From: Babylonia areolata
Taxonomy: Eukaryota; Mollusca; Gastropoda; Neogastropoda; Buccinidae
DNA: 64,000 bases
Direction: 5' to 3'
NCBI RefSeq assembly: GCF_041734735.1
Contig: NC_134876.1
Coordinates: 26,659,752-26,723,751 of the forward strand
Numbering within the stretch: the first letter of the stretch is position 1; each line of letters opens with the position of its first letter. This document shows, in pieces, positions 12,701 to 24,239 of this stretch. The notes beneath the pieces were generated by a model. The model was not told the origin of the DNA. It saw only the letters and a list, made by a program, of their open reading frames with translations, and did no database searches. Made by a program: the position numbers and the translations under genes.

Positions 12701-13839
12701 ATCGTCTCTGACAATGGACCTACATTCACTTGCATTGAGTTCAAAACCTTCACTCAGTTCCTAGGCATTCGCCATGTGCTAGTCCCACCTTACCATCCAG
12801 CTTCCAATGGCCTGGCAGAAAGAGCTGTTCAAACATTCAAGGAGGCCATGAAGAAGATGTCTCCCAAACTCACTATGCAGGATAAGTTGGCCACTTTTCT
12901 CCTTGAGCAGCACATCATACCTCACTCAACTACTGGTGTGCCTCCTGCAGAACTCTTAATGAAATGGAGGCTCAAAACACGTCTGGATTTAACACAGCCA
13001 ACGCTGTCTCGCTAAATGGAAGAAATCCAGTCAAAGCAGAAGATGTATCATGATCGAAGTGCTGAAGACAGCGACTTCACAGTTGGTGATAAAGTATATG
13101 CTCGTAACTTTGTGTCTCACAAGTCCTGGCTGCATGGAACTGTTGTTGAAGTCACTGGCCCTCTCTCTTTCAAGGTGCAGTCAGGAGATGGACGTATGAT
13201 AAAACGCCACATAGATCGTTCCCAAACGTTGGACTGAGAATAAAGGATTAGAGAACCTCCCTTTCCCCGTGGTGGCTGACCCTACTGTCCCCAGTGATGA
13301 ACCAACAGTGATCAATGCTCCCAGCCCTGTGGACCCACTTTCTGGTTCCTCTCCCCTAGAACCAGTCCCTCCTGCAGCCACTCCTGGTCCATATTCAGCC
13401 ACTCCTCTCAGCTCCAAACTCACACAGGTTGACAATAAATCCCCAGCCTGTGTTGCAGCATCTCCAGAAGCTCCAGACCTAGACACATCTTCCAAGAGTG
13501 CTGCTGTTTTTCAGAGACCCACTCCTGCCTTGGCTGAACGTCTCAGAAGATTCCGCAAAACTCCAGATCAACTGGATCTGTGATCTCGATTCATTTCAGT
13601 CATCATGTATCAAGACCCTTTCAAATTCAAGGACAAAAAAACAAAACAAAACAAAAACAACAAAACAAACATATGATAATGATTTTTTTTTCTCTTTTGT
13701 TTGATTTATATAATTGCAACAATTTATTCCATTGAACAAATTGAAGTGACATTTATCGTTTATTTAAACGGACATTTTTTCTTCTGCTCAATGGCACTTT
13801 CATTTTCTTTTATGTTAAATAACAACTTAAAAGGGAGGG

Positions 13840-13953
13840 TGTTGGATTATTTCCCTTGATGACTTCCAAGAGGTTACGAGAGTTGCTTGGCGGGAATAAA
13901 TGATAACAACGTACTGTGATCTATGTGTGTTCATTTGAGGCTGAAACATCACA
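13840..13953 (+). repeat. 3' LTR of the 9.6-14.0 kb Gypsy fossil
   Basis: 114 bp, begins TGTTGG and ends ACA, preceded by the purine-rich tract AAAAGGGAGGG. It pairs with the copy at 9,608-9,720. Confidence 0.9.
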
Positions 13954-13958
13954 GGCAG

Positions 13959-14123
13959 GAATATAGACACTGCATATTTGTGCATGGTTGTCCACAATGA
14001 TAATGATTGGTAATGTTCCCTGGCAGTTCTTGCCAGACACAGTTATATGTATGAACAACAAACACATCCATACACGCCTTCTCACATACTCGATCCATGT
14101 ACTCCAAACACACACACACACAC

Positions 14124-14179
<56 letters not shown>

Positions 14180-14454
14180 CTTTATTCATACAGCACATAA
14201 ATGCGCGCACATTAAAAACACCCACCTTTGCATATGTAAATAAAAGCAAATAGGTATGGCTTGACCAACTTGAACAAAGCCAGCCAGAGAACAAGAAGTG
14301 TTCTTGCCTGATCACCTGGGTGCACTTCTGTGGGACGGTCTCACGATAGCTGCTTTCTGCGTGTTTCCTTCCAATGTTTTAAGGTCAGTTGAACTTTTCG
14401 ATCTTTGTGTGTTTGCTTGTTTCTTTGCAGGTTTGAGGTTGATTTGTGTGGTCC
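13959..14454. other. Spacer with a (CA)n(TA)n microsatellite
   Basis: No gene is recognised. A compound (CA)n then (TA)n microsatellite fills about 14,107-14,179. The sequence just outside the Gypsy LTR on this side and on the 9.6 kb side is Cys-rich when read on the - strand, but I cannot assign it. Confidence 0.5.
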
Positions 14455-14590
14455 ATTCACCCCCGAAAACGGAGTATGGCTGCTTACATGGCGGGGTACC
14501 GGTAAAAAACGGCAATACATTTAATAGCCCACTCGTGTACATACGAGTGAACATGGGAGTTGCAACCCACGAACGATGAAGAAGCGCGGT
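14455..14590 (+). repeat. Dispersed short repeat with (GAA)-type end
   Basis: The block from CACCCCCGAAAACGGAGTAT through CCCACTCGTGTACATACGAG to CACGAACGATGAAGAAG matches my memory of an interspersed repeat common in gastropod sequences. It holds a short palindrome (ACTCGTGTACATACGAGT). No ORF. The class (SINE or LINE 3' end) is unknown. Confidence 0.5.
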
Positions 14591-16084
14591 CGATTCTCTT
14601 GAGAACGTCGCCTCCTCCCCTGCAGGCAGGCTGAACGTGACTGCCTTTCTCTTCAAGTGGGGGAGTGGTCGGTCAGTGAGATGGTCGTAGTGGTGGGGTG
14701 GGGGGAGTGGGTTTACAATAGCGTGAAGTTGGGACTGATTGATGACACCAGGCGGGGTTGTGAAATCACTGTGAACCACGCTGGGCAATATCCATATTTC
14801 TTCCCCTGAACGTTTCCGTTTAAATGACGTAAAAAGTTTTAGATTAGAAAATGATGTAATATATATTTTTTTTTTTTTTTTAAACCCCTCTTCTACATTT
14901 CTTCCCCTCCACTCTTTGACTGGCCTTCTTTACGTCATTCGAGAGGGGAAGAAATGTGGAGTCTATGTTACAATGGTATCAACCAATTTACAACAATTTT
15001 CGCTCTGTCTTCGGAGCGAAACTGAATGGAAAGAACACAGGGGAAATGTGGATATTGCCTTACGTTGTCCCAGTAGAGGACTTCTTTATGCTAATGGTCC
15101 GGTCACTATTCCACGACATCAGGTCAGTGATTCTTTACTGGCGATTTTTTAATACTTAATTGTCAGGTCTTACAGCACTCTTTAGAAGAGATACAAGAGA
15201 AGAATCCCTTTATTAATTTAATCCATTGTCGGTGTACTGTAAATGTTAGTTTTGAATTGAAATGTGACGCGCTGAGTTCAAAAGAGAGGAACAACCACTG
15301 AGCTTTGTTGGATACATTCATGTCCTGGATTTGTTTTCCATATGGAGTTTGTTCAGAAAAATGCGAAATTTGGCCGTTTCAGTCATTGCTGTCGATGTGT
15401 GTGTGAGTGTGTGTGTGTGTTGGATGTTGATGTTTAGTCATCAACAGCAATGTGTGACAGTCGGTGCAGACCTGAGCTGCCAGCACCATGCGCCCCAGTC
15501 AATATTTGCCGTTTCCACAGATGGGGTGGAGTGGGGGAATCTTTTTCGCCAGCATCAGGATCAATGATCACTCCTGGCAGTCGTCAATAAAAGCTGACAT
15601 ATATTCTCGTTGCTGTTGGAAATTTGTGTCACTGACGCACAAACAGACAGACAGACACACACACACAGGTATTTACATATTATGCGTAAAAGCTTTGTGT
15701 CTTCTATGTTTGTTATTCTTTTGTCTTTTCCTGTGCATTTTGCAGTGCTTTCATGGCGCTTTTGTTGATCATGTACATGTACTAAATTATATGGTGCGAG
15801 GAGAGAGAGAGAGACAGACAGACAGACACAGACTGACAGAGACAGACAGACAGAGGCAGTCACGTTCTATTGGAGAACGGAAAAGAGATCCCCACCCAAT
15901 GCAGTTTTTACACCCGGACAACACAAATACAGACTGAAACAAAAAATAGTTAATAAATATTAATTCAACTACACAGAGAATTTGACTAACGCAACAATAA
16001 CCACAATCACAGTCGCAATAATTGATACACTACAACAATGAGTGAATGGCTAAATGTGTGGTTCGTCCGTCGGGATCGATGAGG
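14591..16084. other. Non-coding spacer with hairpin and purine repeats
   Basis: No gene is recognised. A perfect 15-bp inverted repeat lies at 14,895-14,909 and 14,943-14,957, and a T run precedes it. GT- and GACA-type low-complexity sequence lies near 15,400 and 15,650-15,855. Confidence 0.5.
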
Positions 16085-19000
16085 ACCATCTAGTCATCCT
16101 GGGGGGCGGGGGGGGTTGGGCTCTGTGGGTGCGCAGATGACTGGTCAGGCCAATCCGCGCCCGGAAGGTTCTGACGCAGTGTGGACAGGGGATGATGGCG
16201 GCTGTCAGGGACTTGCTGGCACTGCTTTTCCTGGCCTGTCTGCGTTGCTCTGCTGCAGCGATTCTGTTGGCCTCACAGGATTTGGCGCCTTTGTGGACGG
16301 CTGAACGCTACTTTGGTCTGTCCATTGCATTCAGCTCCCATGTGTCGTGGCTGATGTTGAAGGCCTTCAGAGAAGCTTTCAGAATGTCTTTGAAGCGCTT
16401 CTTTTGGCCTCCATGGGAGCGCTTGCCATGTTGGAGTTCGCCGTACAGCAGTTTCTTGGGGAGCCGGTGGTCTGGCATGCGAACTACATGGCCTGCCCAG
16501 CGCAGCTGGGCTTGCATCAAGATGGTGTAGATGCTGGGCAAGTTTGCACGAGTGAGCACCTCTGTGTCAGGGATCTTCTCTTGCCACTTTATGCCGAGAA
16601 GTTTTCTGAGGCTGGTGGTGTGGAAGTGGTTCAGCTTTTTGGCGTGGCGTTTGTAGACCGTCCATGATTCACATCCATAGAGCAGTGTGGTGAGAACTAT
16701 GGCCTTGTATACTTTGAGCTTTGTCTCCAGGGTGATGCCTCTCCTGTTCCAAACGTTCTTATGGAGTCTGCCGAAGGCAGCACCGGCTTTGGCGAGTCTG
16801 GCATTCACCTCGTCGTCGATGACAACTGTTCGAGAGAGTGTACTGCCCAGGTATGTGAACTTGTCCACCGCGTTCAGTCGTTGCCTGTTGATGAAGATGT
16901 TTGGTTCAACGTAAGGCTTTCCTGGAGCTGGCTGGTGCATCACCTCAGTCTTCTTTGTGCTGATTGTAAGGCCAAAGTTGTCACAGGCAACAGAGAACTT
17001 GTCGACGCTGTGTTGCATGTCAGCTTCGGAGGCAGCATTGAGAGTCATCAGCAAACAGGAAGTCGTTGACGGTGTCTGTCCTCACCTTGGTTTTTGCTTG
17101 AAGCCTCCTGAGGTTGAAGAGTGAGTCATCTGTGCGGTACCTGATGCCAATGCCCACGTCAGTGTCTCTGAAGGCATCTGTCAGCATGGCTGAAAACATG
17201 AGACTGAACAGGGTGGGGGCAAGATAACACCCTTGCTTGACTCCGTTGGAGACAGGGAATGGTTCTGAAGTCTCTCTGTTGTCTTGGACTCGGGCCAGCA
17301 TCCCATCGTGTAGTTGCCGTATGATGGTGATGAACTTTCTGGGACATCCGTACTTCGCCATGATTCTCCAAAGGCCATCTCTGCTAACAGTATCGAAGGC
17401 CTTGGTCAGATCGACATAGGTGGAGTAAAGGTCGGCGTTCTGTTCCTGACACTTCTCCTGGAGCTGCCTGGCAGCAAACACCATGTTGATAGTCCCGCGT
17501 TCTTTCCGGAAGCCACACTGGCTCTCTGGTAGGAGACCTTGCTCAAGGTGCACTATGAGACGGTTGAGTAGCACTCTGGCCAGAGTCTTGCTTGCGACGG
17601 ACAGCAGGGATATTCCACGATGGTTGTCACAGGCCTGACGATTTCCTTTGCGCTTGTACAGGTGTATGATGAAAGCGTCTTTGAAGTCCTGTGGAACTGC
17701 CTCATGCTGCCAGATGAGCTGGAACAGCTGATGAAGCTTCTCAGTCAACGCCATACCACTTTCTTTGTAGACTTCAGCTGGAATGGAGTCTGAGCCAGGG
17801 GCTTTGCCATTGGATAGCAGATGGATAGCTTTTGTGGGTCTCCTCCAAAGTTGGAATGGCATCCAACGACTCACTGACTGGCACCTGGGGGAGTCGGTCA
17901 ATGGCTTCATCATTGATGGTGGAAGGGCGGTTCAGTACGCTGTCAAAGTGTTTGGCCCATCTCTCAAGGATCCCGTCCTTGTCAGTGATTAAGGTAGAAC
18001 CATCAGCACTGAGGAGTGGAGCAGATCCGGAGGTGGTGGGACTGTAGACTTCTTTCATGTTGTTCCTGTCTGCAAAGCCCTGGATCTCATCAGCTTTGTT
18101 GCTCAACCAGGAATCCTGCATCTGCCGCAGCTTCAGCTGGATGGTGCTGCATGCACTCTTCAGTATGTCTTTCTTTGACTGTGACTTGGGATCCTCAATG
18201 TGGGCTCTGTAGGCTTGGCGTTTGTCTTCCAGCAGCTGCTTGATCTCAGTGCAGTTCTCATCAAACCATTCTTTGTGATTCCTGGCAGAAGGCCCCAGGC
18301 ACTCCATGGCAGTGTTGTACACTGTCTCATGCAGTGCGCCCCATGCTGCCTCCACATTCTGGTTGTCCAGCATGGTGGACTCAAGGCGTTCCTCCAGGGT
18401 GTCAGCAAAGCTCTGCTTGGTGTTGCCTAGCTCCAGCTTGTTGACATTCAGGCGTTTGGGTGCTTTCATGCCCTGAGTCCGTCTCTTGGGCAGGATGCCG
18501 AGGTTGAGTTTGGAGACGATAAGGCGGTGGTCTGTCCAGCACTCGGCGCCGCACATGGCCCTCGTGACTCGTACGTCCTGCCTGTCCCTCTTCCTGACGA
18601 TGACAAAGTCGATGATATGCCAGTGCCCAGAGCGAGGATGCATCCATGACGTCCTGTTACGGGTAGGGAGGCAGAAGACGGTGTTTGTGATAAGAAGGTC
18701 GTGCTCGGCACATGTCTGGAGAAGTAGTTGACCATTGCTGTTACAGTTACCAACCCCATGCTTCCCAATCACGCCTTCCCAGGAGGTGCTGTCACAGCCA
18801 ACTCTCGCGTTAAAAATCACCAAGAATGATGAGCTAGTCTGAATTGGGAACAGTGGTGATGACAGCGTTCAGGTCCTCATAGAACTTGTCCTTGATCTCA
18901 TCCGGGTTGGTCATGGTGGGCGCGTAGATGCTGACAATGGTGCTAAACTTGTTCCCGTTGTAGAAAGGGAGTTTCATCATCATCAGGCGATCGTTCACTC

Positions 19001-19109
19001 CTTTCAGGGGGCCAGCCAGCTTGCCAACGAGGGTCGTCTTCACTGCAAAGCCAACTCCTGCCTCACGTCTCTCTTCAGGTCCGCGACCACTCCAAAAGAA
19101 GGTGTACCC
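16085..19109 (-). mobile_element. RTE-like LINE, main coding part (rest of EN, RT, zinc finger)
   Basis: On the - strand the order is endonuclease (YTFFWSGRGPEERRE near 19,105; [14 protein letters not shown] near 18,815; [15 protein letters not shown] near 18,540), a linker, RT ([17 protein letters not shown] near 17,815; DLTKAFDTV near 17,415; NGVKQGCYLAPTLFS near 17,250; FADD near 17,040), thumb (FTYLGSTLS, LLYGCESW, EVLTRANLPSIY) and a C-terminal CPHC...HLRTH zinc finger near 16,140-16,195. At least two frame breaks and one in-frame stop make it dead. The 5' remainder of the same element lies at 20,869 onward, beyond the Penelope insertion. Several + strand frames here are only shadows. 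Confidence 0.9.
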
Positions 19110-20217
19110 ACACCATATCCAACTCCTCCGTCCCGTTCCTGGACATCCTTGTCACCATCCAACCCACCTGCAATTTTCTGACCACAAGTGTCTTCTATAA
19201 GGAGACTGACTCACATTCGTACCTCTTGTACTCCTCCAGTCACCCCCAGGCCTGAAAAAACAGCATTCCCTTCTCCCAGTTCCTTCGGCTCAGACGCATC
19301 TGTAGTGATGAGCTGGATTTTGAACATCAGGCTGAGAGGATGGTTGGCTTTTTTCTAGCCAGACAGTACCCTGAGGCCTTGATCCAGAGAGGCCTTGATA
19401 AGGCCCGTGCCATCCCCCGCTCCCAGGCACTGATGCCCCGAGAACACACACAAAAGGATGAGCGTATTGCAGCTGTCCTGACCTTTCACCCCCACAACCT
19501 CCCTGTACGCAGCATCCTTCTCAACAATTTCCACCTTCTTAAGTCTGACACCCGCTTGAGTGAGATATTTCCCCGCCCACCCCTCATTGCCTTCAAGAGA
19601 GATACCAACCTAAGGGACCACTTGGTGCGAGCTGCTGTTTGTAGATCTGGGCCCCCTGTCCCTCCTGGTACCAGTCCCTGTGGCCGGAAGGGGTGCAAAA
19701 CCTGCCCCTTCGTGGATACTTCCACCACCCTCACAGGTCCCACTGGGAAATTCACAGTCAGGGCGCACTTCGACTGCCAGTCCAAGAACCTAGTGTATAT
19801 CCTCACTTGCACCCTTTGTGCCAAAAAGTACACTGGTGAAACCTACCGCAGCCTGAACGAGCGCTTCACTGAACACCTGCGCTCCATGCGCCTTGGCTAT
19901 AGTGACCCAGTGGGCACCCATTTCAACAGCCCCCTTCACAGTTTTGCCCTTGCGAGGATCGCTGCTGTCTGGCAGAACCAGTCGACTGGCCTGTACCAGC
20001 GCTTCATGGAGTCCACCGTGATTGCCCGCCTTGGTACCCTCGCCCCAGCTGGACTCAACGCCAAAGAGTGATGGCAGCGGTCTTCCAGGCATTCTCTAAC
20101 CCCTTTCTGATCCTTGCCGTCTTTCTCTTTTCCTCTATTTATCCACCACCACTCATCCCGTTTTTTGTATATATACTTTATTATTTTATTTTATTGTATT
20201 TATCTATTTATATATTC

Positions 20218-20251
<34 letters not shown>

Positions 20252-20458
20252 TTGTTGTTGTTTTGCTGTTGTTTTAATTTATTTATTTACTTTTGTTTTT
20301 ATTTATTTATTTATCTGTTTATCATTTTTTATTTAGTTATTTCTATTTTTATTTCTTCAATTATATATATGTGTGTGTATATGTCCATGTATGTATGCAT
20401 ATGTGTGCATATATATATATTTTTTTTTTAATAATTATTTATTATTTATTCTTTTATC

Positions 20459-20494
<36 letters not shown>

Positions 20495-20868
20495 TATTTT
20501 ATATATTTAAAAAAAAATTCTTTTTTTCATTTTTTTTTTCACTCTCTTCCACCCCCTTCCCCCACTCCTGCCCTCTCACCCCCTGCCCATCTTCCCTCAC
20601 CCTTCCCTTTCAGAACCCTTTCTTTCCCTCATACATTCACACTGACAGTTCTACTCACCCTGCTTTGTGTCCTTTCCTGTGACTTCTCATCACTTTCCTT
20701 TCCTGAACTTTACTCTCTCTCCCTCTCTGTCTGTACCTTTCTGTCTGTCACTCACTCATTTCATTTGCCTGAAGAAGAGCTTGTGGCTCGATACGTCGCC
20801 TCTTAATCCCAAGTAAGTCGACTTTTACCAAAGAATTTTTTAGTCTACCTCCCACTGAAGGTGTAGCC
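19098..20868 (+). mobile_element. Penelope-like element fragment with GIY-YIG nuclease, nested in the LINE
   Basis: A + strand segment encodes the C-terminal end of a Penelope RT (SVPFLDILVTI near 19,130, YKETDSHSYLLYSSSHPQ, FSQFLRLRRICSDELDF, LTFHPHNLPVRSIL) followed by a zinc-binding CGRKGCKTC and a GIY-YIG nuclease block (LVYILTCTLC then KKYTGETYRSLNERFTEH), ending at the stop at 20,071. The 3' region carries CTGAAGAAGAGCTTGTGGCT near 20,770, a motif typical of Penelope ends. It is 5'-truncated and has at least one in-frame stop. Nearly matching GAAGGTGTA(C/G)CC copies at 19,098-19,109 and 20,857-20,868 look like a target duplication, because the LINE reading frame continues across them. 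The 3' untranslated part is T-rich with (GT)n at about 20,220-20,250. Confidence 0.88.
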
Positions 20869-21860
20869 TGCGCCTCGCTTACAGAGTTCGCCTTCTTCTG
20901 CCAGTCTGGTCTCACTTAAGGCAGCGATGTTGATGTTGTATCTGGCTAGTTCACTCGCAATGAGTGCTGTGCGTCTCTGTGGTCTGTCTGAGTCGCCTCT
21001 ATGTGGCAATGGTCAGTGGGGTGCTCCTTGTTTTCTTCTTTCTTTCCTTTGTGTGTCGACCGCTTGAGTAGGGTCCCTGTCAGCCGCGGTATGCTGACTA
21101 GGGTGGTGTGGAGCAGGCAATGTTTAGGGCACCTTTTCTAGCCCCTTCCTCATGCCATTGAGGTGAGCAGTGCTGTCCTGAAGAGGGCTGCGCAGTCGCT
21201 CAGGGGGCTGCCGATCTCCACCACTGCTCCAGTCGGTGAAAAACGACCCTATGGCCTGAGCCGCCTGTGTGCAGGTCCGCGGCTACGACTGCCAGTGTAC
21301 CCACACCTGTCGCTTCGTCGCTCGCCTGTCGCCATAGGGCTTGGGGAAAATGATGGTATGGGATGAAGGATGACTGATGACTTGCGCGATGCCTTTGTTT
21401 ATAGTGAGGAGGAGTTGAGCACCGTCGACCTCACTCTCTTGTCCGAGACCGTCTGTATCCAGTGGCAAGACGAGGTCAAGACGACTGGAGATGGAAACGG
21501 ATGCAGTGGATGACCGGGATGTCCAATGTGCCTCATCCTGCCCTCAGCACTCCACAGTGCTCTGCTGCAACCGCCTTCCTCTCCGTTGAACCATGAAGGT
21601 TTCTTCCGCAGAGTCCGCTGGATCGAGTCTTCACATGCTTGGGTAGACAGGCCGTAACTCACAGAGGGTTTGAGACCCGTCGGCTACCCTCACCTAGTTT
21701 AGCCAGTCTGTCAAAGCCGTTGCCCGGGGGTTGGGCGCTGCCACATGCTAGCAGCTTCTAGGACCCATAGGTGAGAGCTGGGTGCCGGTGGGGGGTTAGG
21801 GGGTTCACGGGAGGGGTAGTACCTCGGGGGGGGGGGGGGGGGGGGGGGGGGCGCTTGTCA
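20869..21860 (-). mobile_element. RTE-like LINE, 5' part (EN start and 5' UTR)
   Basis: Read on the - strand, 20,869-21,010 encodes the first endonuclease blocks (RRTALIASELARYNINIAAL, then SETRLAEEG and CKRGAGYTF), which join logically to GYTFFWSG at 19,105 on the far side of the Penelope insertion. Upstream of this (21,010-21,860) is GC-richer sequence without a clear ORF, which I take as the LINE 5' untranslated region. Its outer limit is uncertain; a G run at 21,826-21,851 may mark it. Confidence 0.75.
21826..21851 (+). repeat. G26 homopolymer run
   Basis: Twenty-six consecutive G residues, preceded by GGGGGGTTAGGGGG-type G clusters from 21,789. This could form G-quadruplexes, and its length is error-prone in sequencing. 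Confidence 0.9.
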
Positions 21861-22769
21861 CGCTCTTCCGGGAGTGGTTCGTCCTCTATTGGTCCCCACC
21901 GAATGGCTAAATAAACACACACAAAAACACAGAACGTGAAGACACAGCAAAGGAAGTGGGATGCTGCAAACTGCACGAATTCTATTACCCATCTGGTAGG
22001 ATTAACCCCTCCCCCCTCCCAAACCCCTCTCAATGAACATACATGACAAGTGATAAAAGAAACCAAACTTAAACAGAATACGATTTTTTTTTAAATCTCT
22101 CTAAAAAAAAAAAAAAAATCTGTTACATCCCTCGCCCCTCCTCACCGTCACCAGTGAACACTTTTACCGAAGGAAGACAATATACATAAGACGTGTGAAG
22201 AAAGAAGTGGAACAAAACCCGGTACTTTCTGATAATTTGACCTTATGAAGATAACGAGAATACAAACATTCTTACAATAATAGTAAAAGGTTTGACAAGG
22301 AAAACGTTAACACATTTCTTTGTTGCTGAAATTCTATAAATACGCCTAATGAATCACATTGTCACCATGATTTTAGAAAAAAAGAAAGTTATGTTTGAAA
22401 TATTTCTATGAATAAATAGGAAACAAAGCAAGCCTGACTTTTCCAGCATTAGCTCCCATCTTCCAATGAACAAAATCAACTGTCACCATCTCTGTATGCT
22501 ATTAATAGAACAGGACAAACGCACAAAGAAACGATACTTCTAACAGCCAACTTACAAGGACAAACTACAACAGAGAAGTTCAACTATTTCAAGTGAAGCT
22601 CACCTGCCAACTGGGTTCCACTACCCTTTAACTGGAAGTGATAACAAGACGACACAGGTCCACCAGGGTACTCCTAAACCTTTTAGCTGGAGCACACAGA
22701 TCCTAGAAACACAGAATCAATGGCCACCCGGAGCATAAAACATCACCACATGAAGGTGCAAGGCAACTG
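21861..22769. other. Spacer, no gene seen
   Basis: Mixed-composition sequence with an A run near 22,105-22,120. I see no protein match, RNA gene or clear repeat. Confidence 0.5.
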
Positions 22770-23525
22770 GGCAAGGTAGGGCAAGACAAGGCAAAGCAAG
22801 GAGTTTATTTCGTGTGCCCACTGGGGGCATTGAAACATTACATGCGTTCATCTGTACACATATCCAACAAATACAAAAAGAGTGATGTCAAAAACAAGAA
22901 GTAGGCTCATTCGTTCAGTCACCTAATATACACATTGACAAGTATTATTTCACTCATAATACAAACAAACAAAAAATCAGACATAAAATAAAATAAGCAT
23001 CTTGGCCAAAGTTGAGTTTAAATATCCTGTAATTAATATATATAGTATCGTTACCGCATGTCTATACTAATCTTGCAAAAACTTGTCTTATAAACAAAGT
23101 TTAACCTTCTCTTTGAACCATGTGGGATGTACATCAAAACTGTGTTGGTTCAGCCAGAAACAACTTAATCCAATTTCATTCAAGACAGTATGAATACTTT
23201 TCAAGTATGGGTTCTGATGTACATTATCACTGTATAGATTCAAGAGACACTGATAAATAACCGAAGACAGTTTAGACGTTCTTTGGTTTGTAACAAGCCT
23301 AAACCAAAACACTAGCATTCTGGATCTAACGGAGACAGACACGGGAAATTGACCAGTTTCACCAAAAACTATAAATGATGAGATGAATTGTCTTAGTTTT
23401 AGAACTTGTTTATAGAGTTTTAATTGCAATTTTTCCACTATTTCAGAAATATCAAAAACCTAAATTTCGCAACCATATGTAAGTATAGGAAGAACTGTCT
23501 TATCAAAAAGCCCCAAACCCTAAAC
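22770..23525 (-). mobile_element. LINE 3' fragment (post-RT region)
   Basis: On the - strand, LFDKTVLPILTYGCEI (near 23,510) is followed by VEKLQLKLYKQVLKL and FGETGQFPVSVSVR, the conserved C-terminal region of many LINE ORFs (compare YGSEIW, VEK.., YGELGR). One stop interrupts it near 23,460. The 3' untranslated part runs to a GCAAGG-type tail near 22,770-22,810. It is of the same general type as the element at 24,240-25,940 but overlaps its C-terminal region, so it is a separate copy. Confidence 0.7.
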
Positions 23526-24239
23526 GGGCACGACCTTCCTCCAAGATGACCGCGGGCCGCAAAGCCACGAAAATTGATTGTCTCTGACAGGACAGAGGGA
23601 CTTCAATCTCTGCTAGGCATGACACGAACACAGAAACAAGATGCATGAGTGCACGTGAAAGCAATTATATCTATCATTGCTTTCTATTTCTGCGTGTGAA
23701 TTTTGTTTGTAACATGCTACAAGTCTATATTTGACTTCTGATTTAAAAAATAAAAAATAAAAAGAAGAAGAAAATCTTGTGCCTCCCCTTGTGCCCCCCC
23801 TTTCCTCTCACTGTCTAGATTCTCTTTCACTTCCTTCACCCATCCACCTTTTCCAACCAGCAGTGAACTGTTCTCAAGACAAGTGAATTTTATTCAACAG
23901 CCAGAAAACTGCACTTGTGACTGCTGCTATCTTCAGTTCCTTCGAAGATTCTGCGAGTCAAAGTACTCAACTTCTCCTCTCCCAAGAGGGTTCATAATTT
24001 TTCCTCTTGGTTTTTGTATCTTGTTTTGAAAGAACCCAGGTAGTCAAACCCTTTTTATACCCTGTCTTGTGCCTTACTCCTTAACACATCCAAACAAGTC
24101 CAAATCCATGCTCTGAAAGGTTTCTAGAAAAAGGATTACCCACTTGTGTTTGCCCTTAACCTCTTGCAGCAGCAACGTCTCGTATGCTTGCTTGCATAAT
24201 ATTGATATTGACAGCCTTGTCAGTTTCATTCAATATCTT
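23526..24239. other. Spacer, no gene seen
   Basis: Includes an A-rich tract near 23,744-23,775 and C/T-rich sequence. No coding match found. Confidence 0.5.

Larger units (their letters stand above)
9603..13958 (+). mobile_element. Ty3/Gypsy LTR retrotransposon fossil, broken
   Basis: Parts in order: 5-bp target duplication GGCAG (9,603-9,607), 5' LTR (9,608-9,720), a primer-binding-type site starting TTGGTGACGAG right after it, a gag region (about 9,975-10,620), two CCHC zinc knuckles (about 10,600-10,710), an aspartic protease core (DTGAS near 10,860), RT-RNase H (about 11,190-12,050), integrase (about 12,240-13,000), a chromo-like or C-terminal segment to about 13,580, a purine tract ending at 13,839, the 3' LTR (13,840-13,953) and the second GGCAG (13,954-13,958). 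It is broken, with roughly half a dozen breaks. The LTRs differ at about a dozen of 113 aligned positions, so it is an old insertion. The family call rests on RT/RNase H/integrase order and LTR structure. Confidence 0.9.

Noticed and set aside
19486-20092. - strand frames of 100-115 codons
   Set aside because: They are opposite the Penelope RT/GIY-YIG frame and have no own features.
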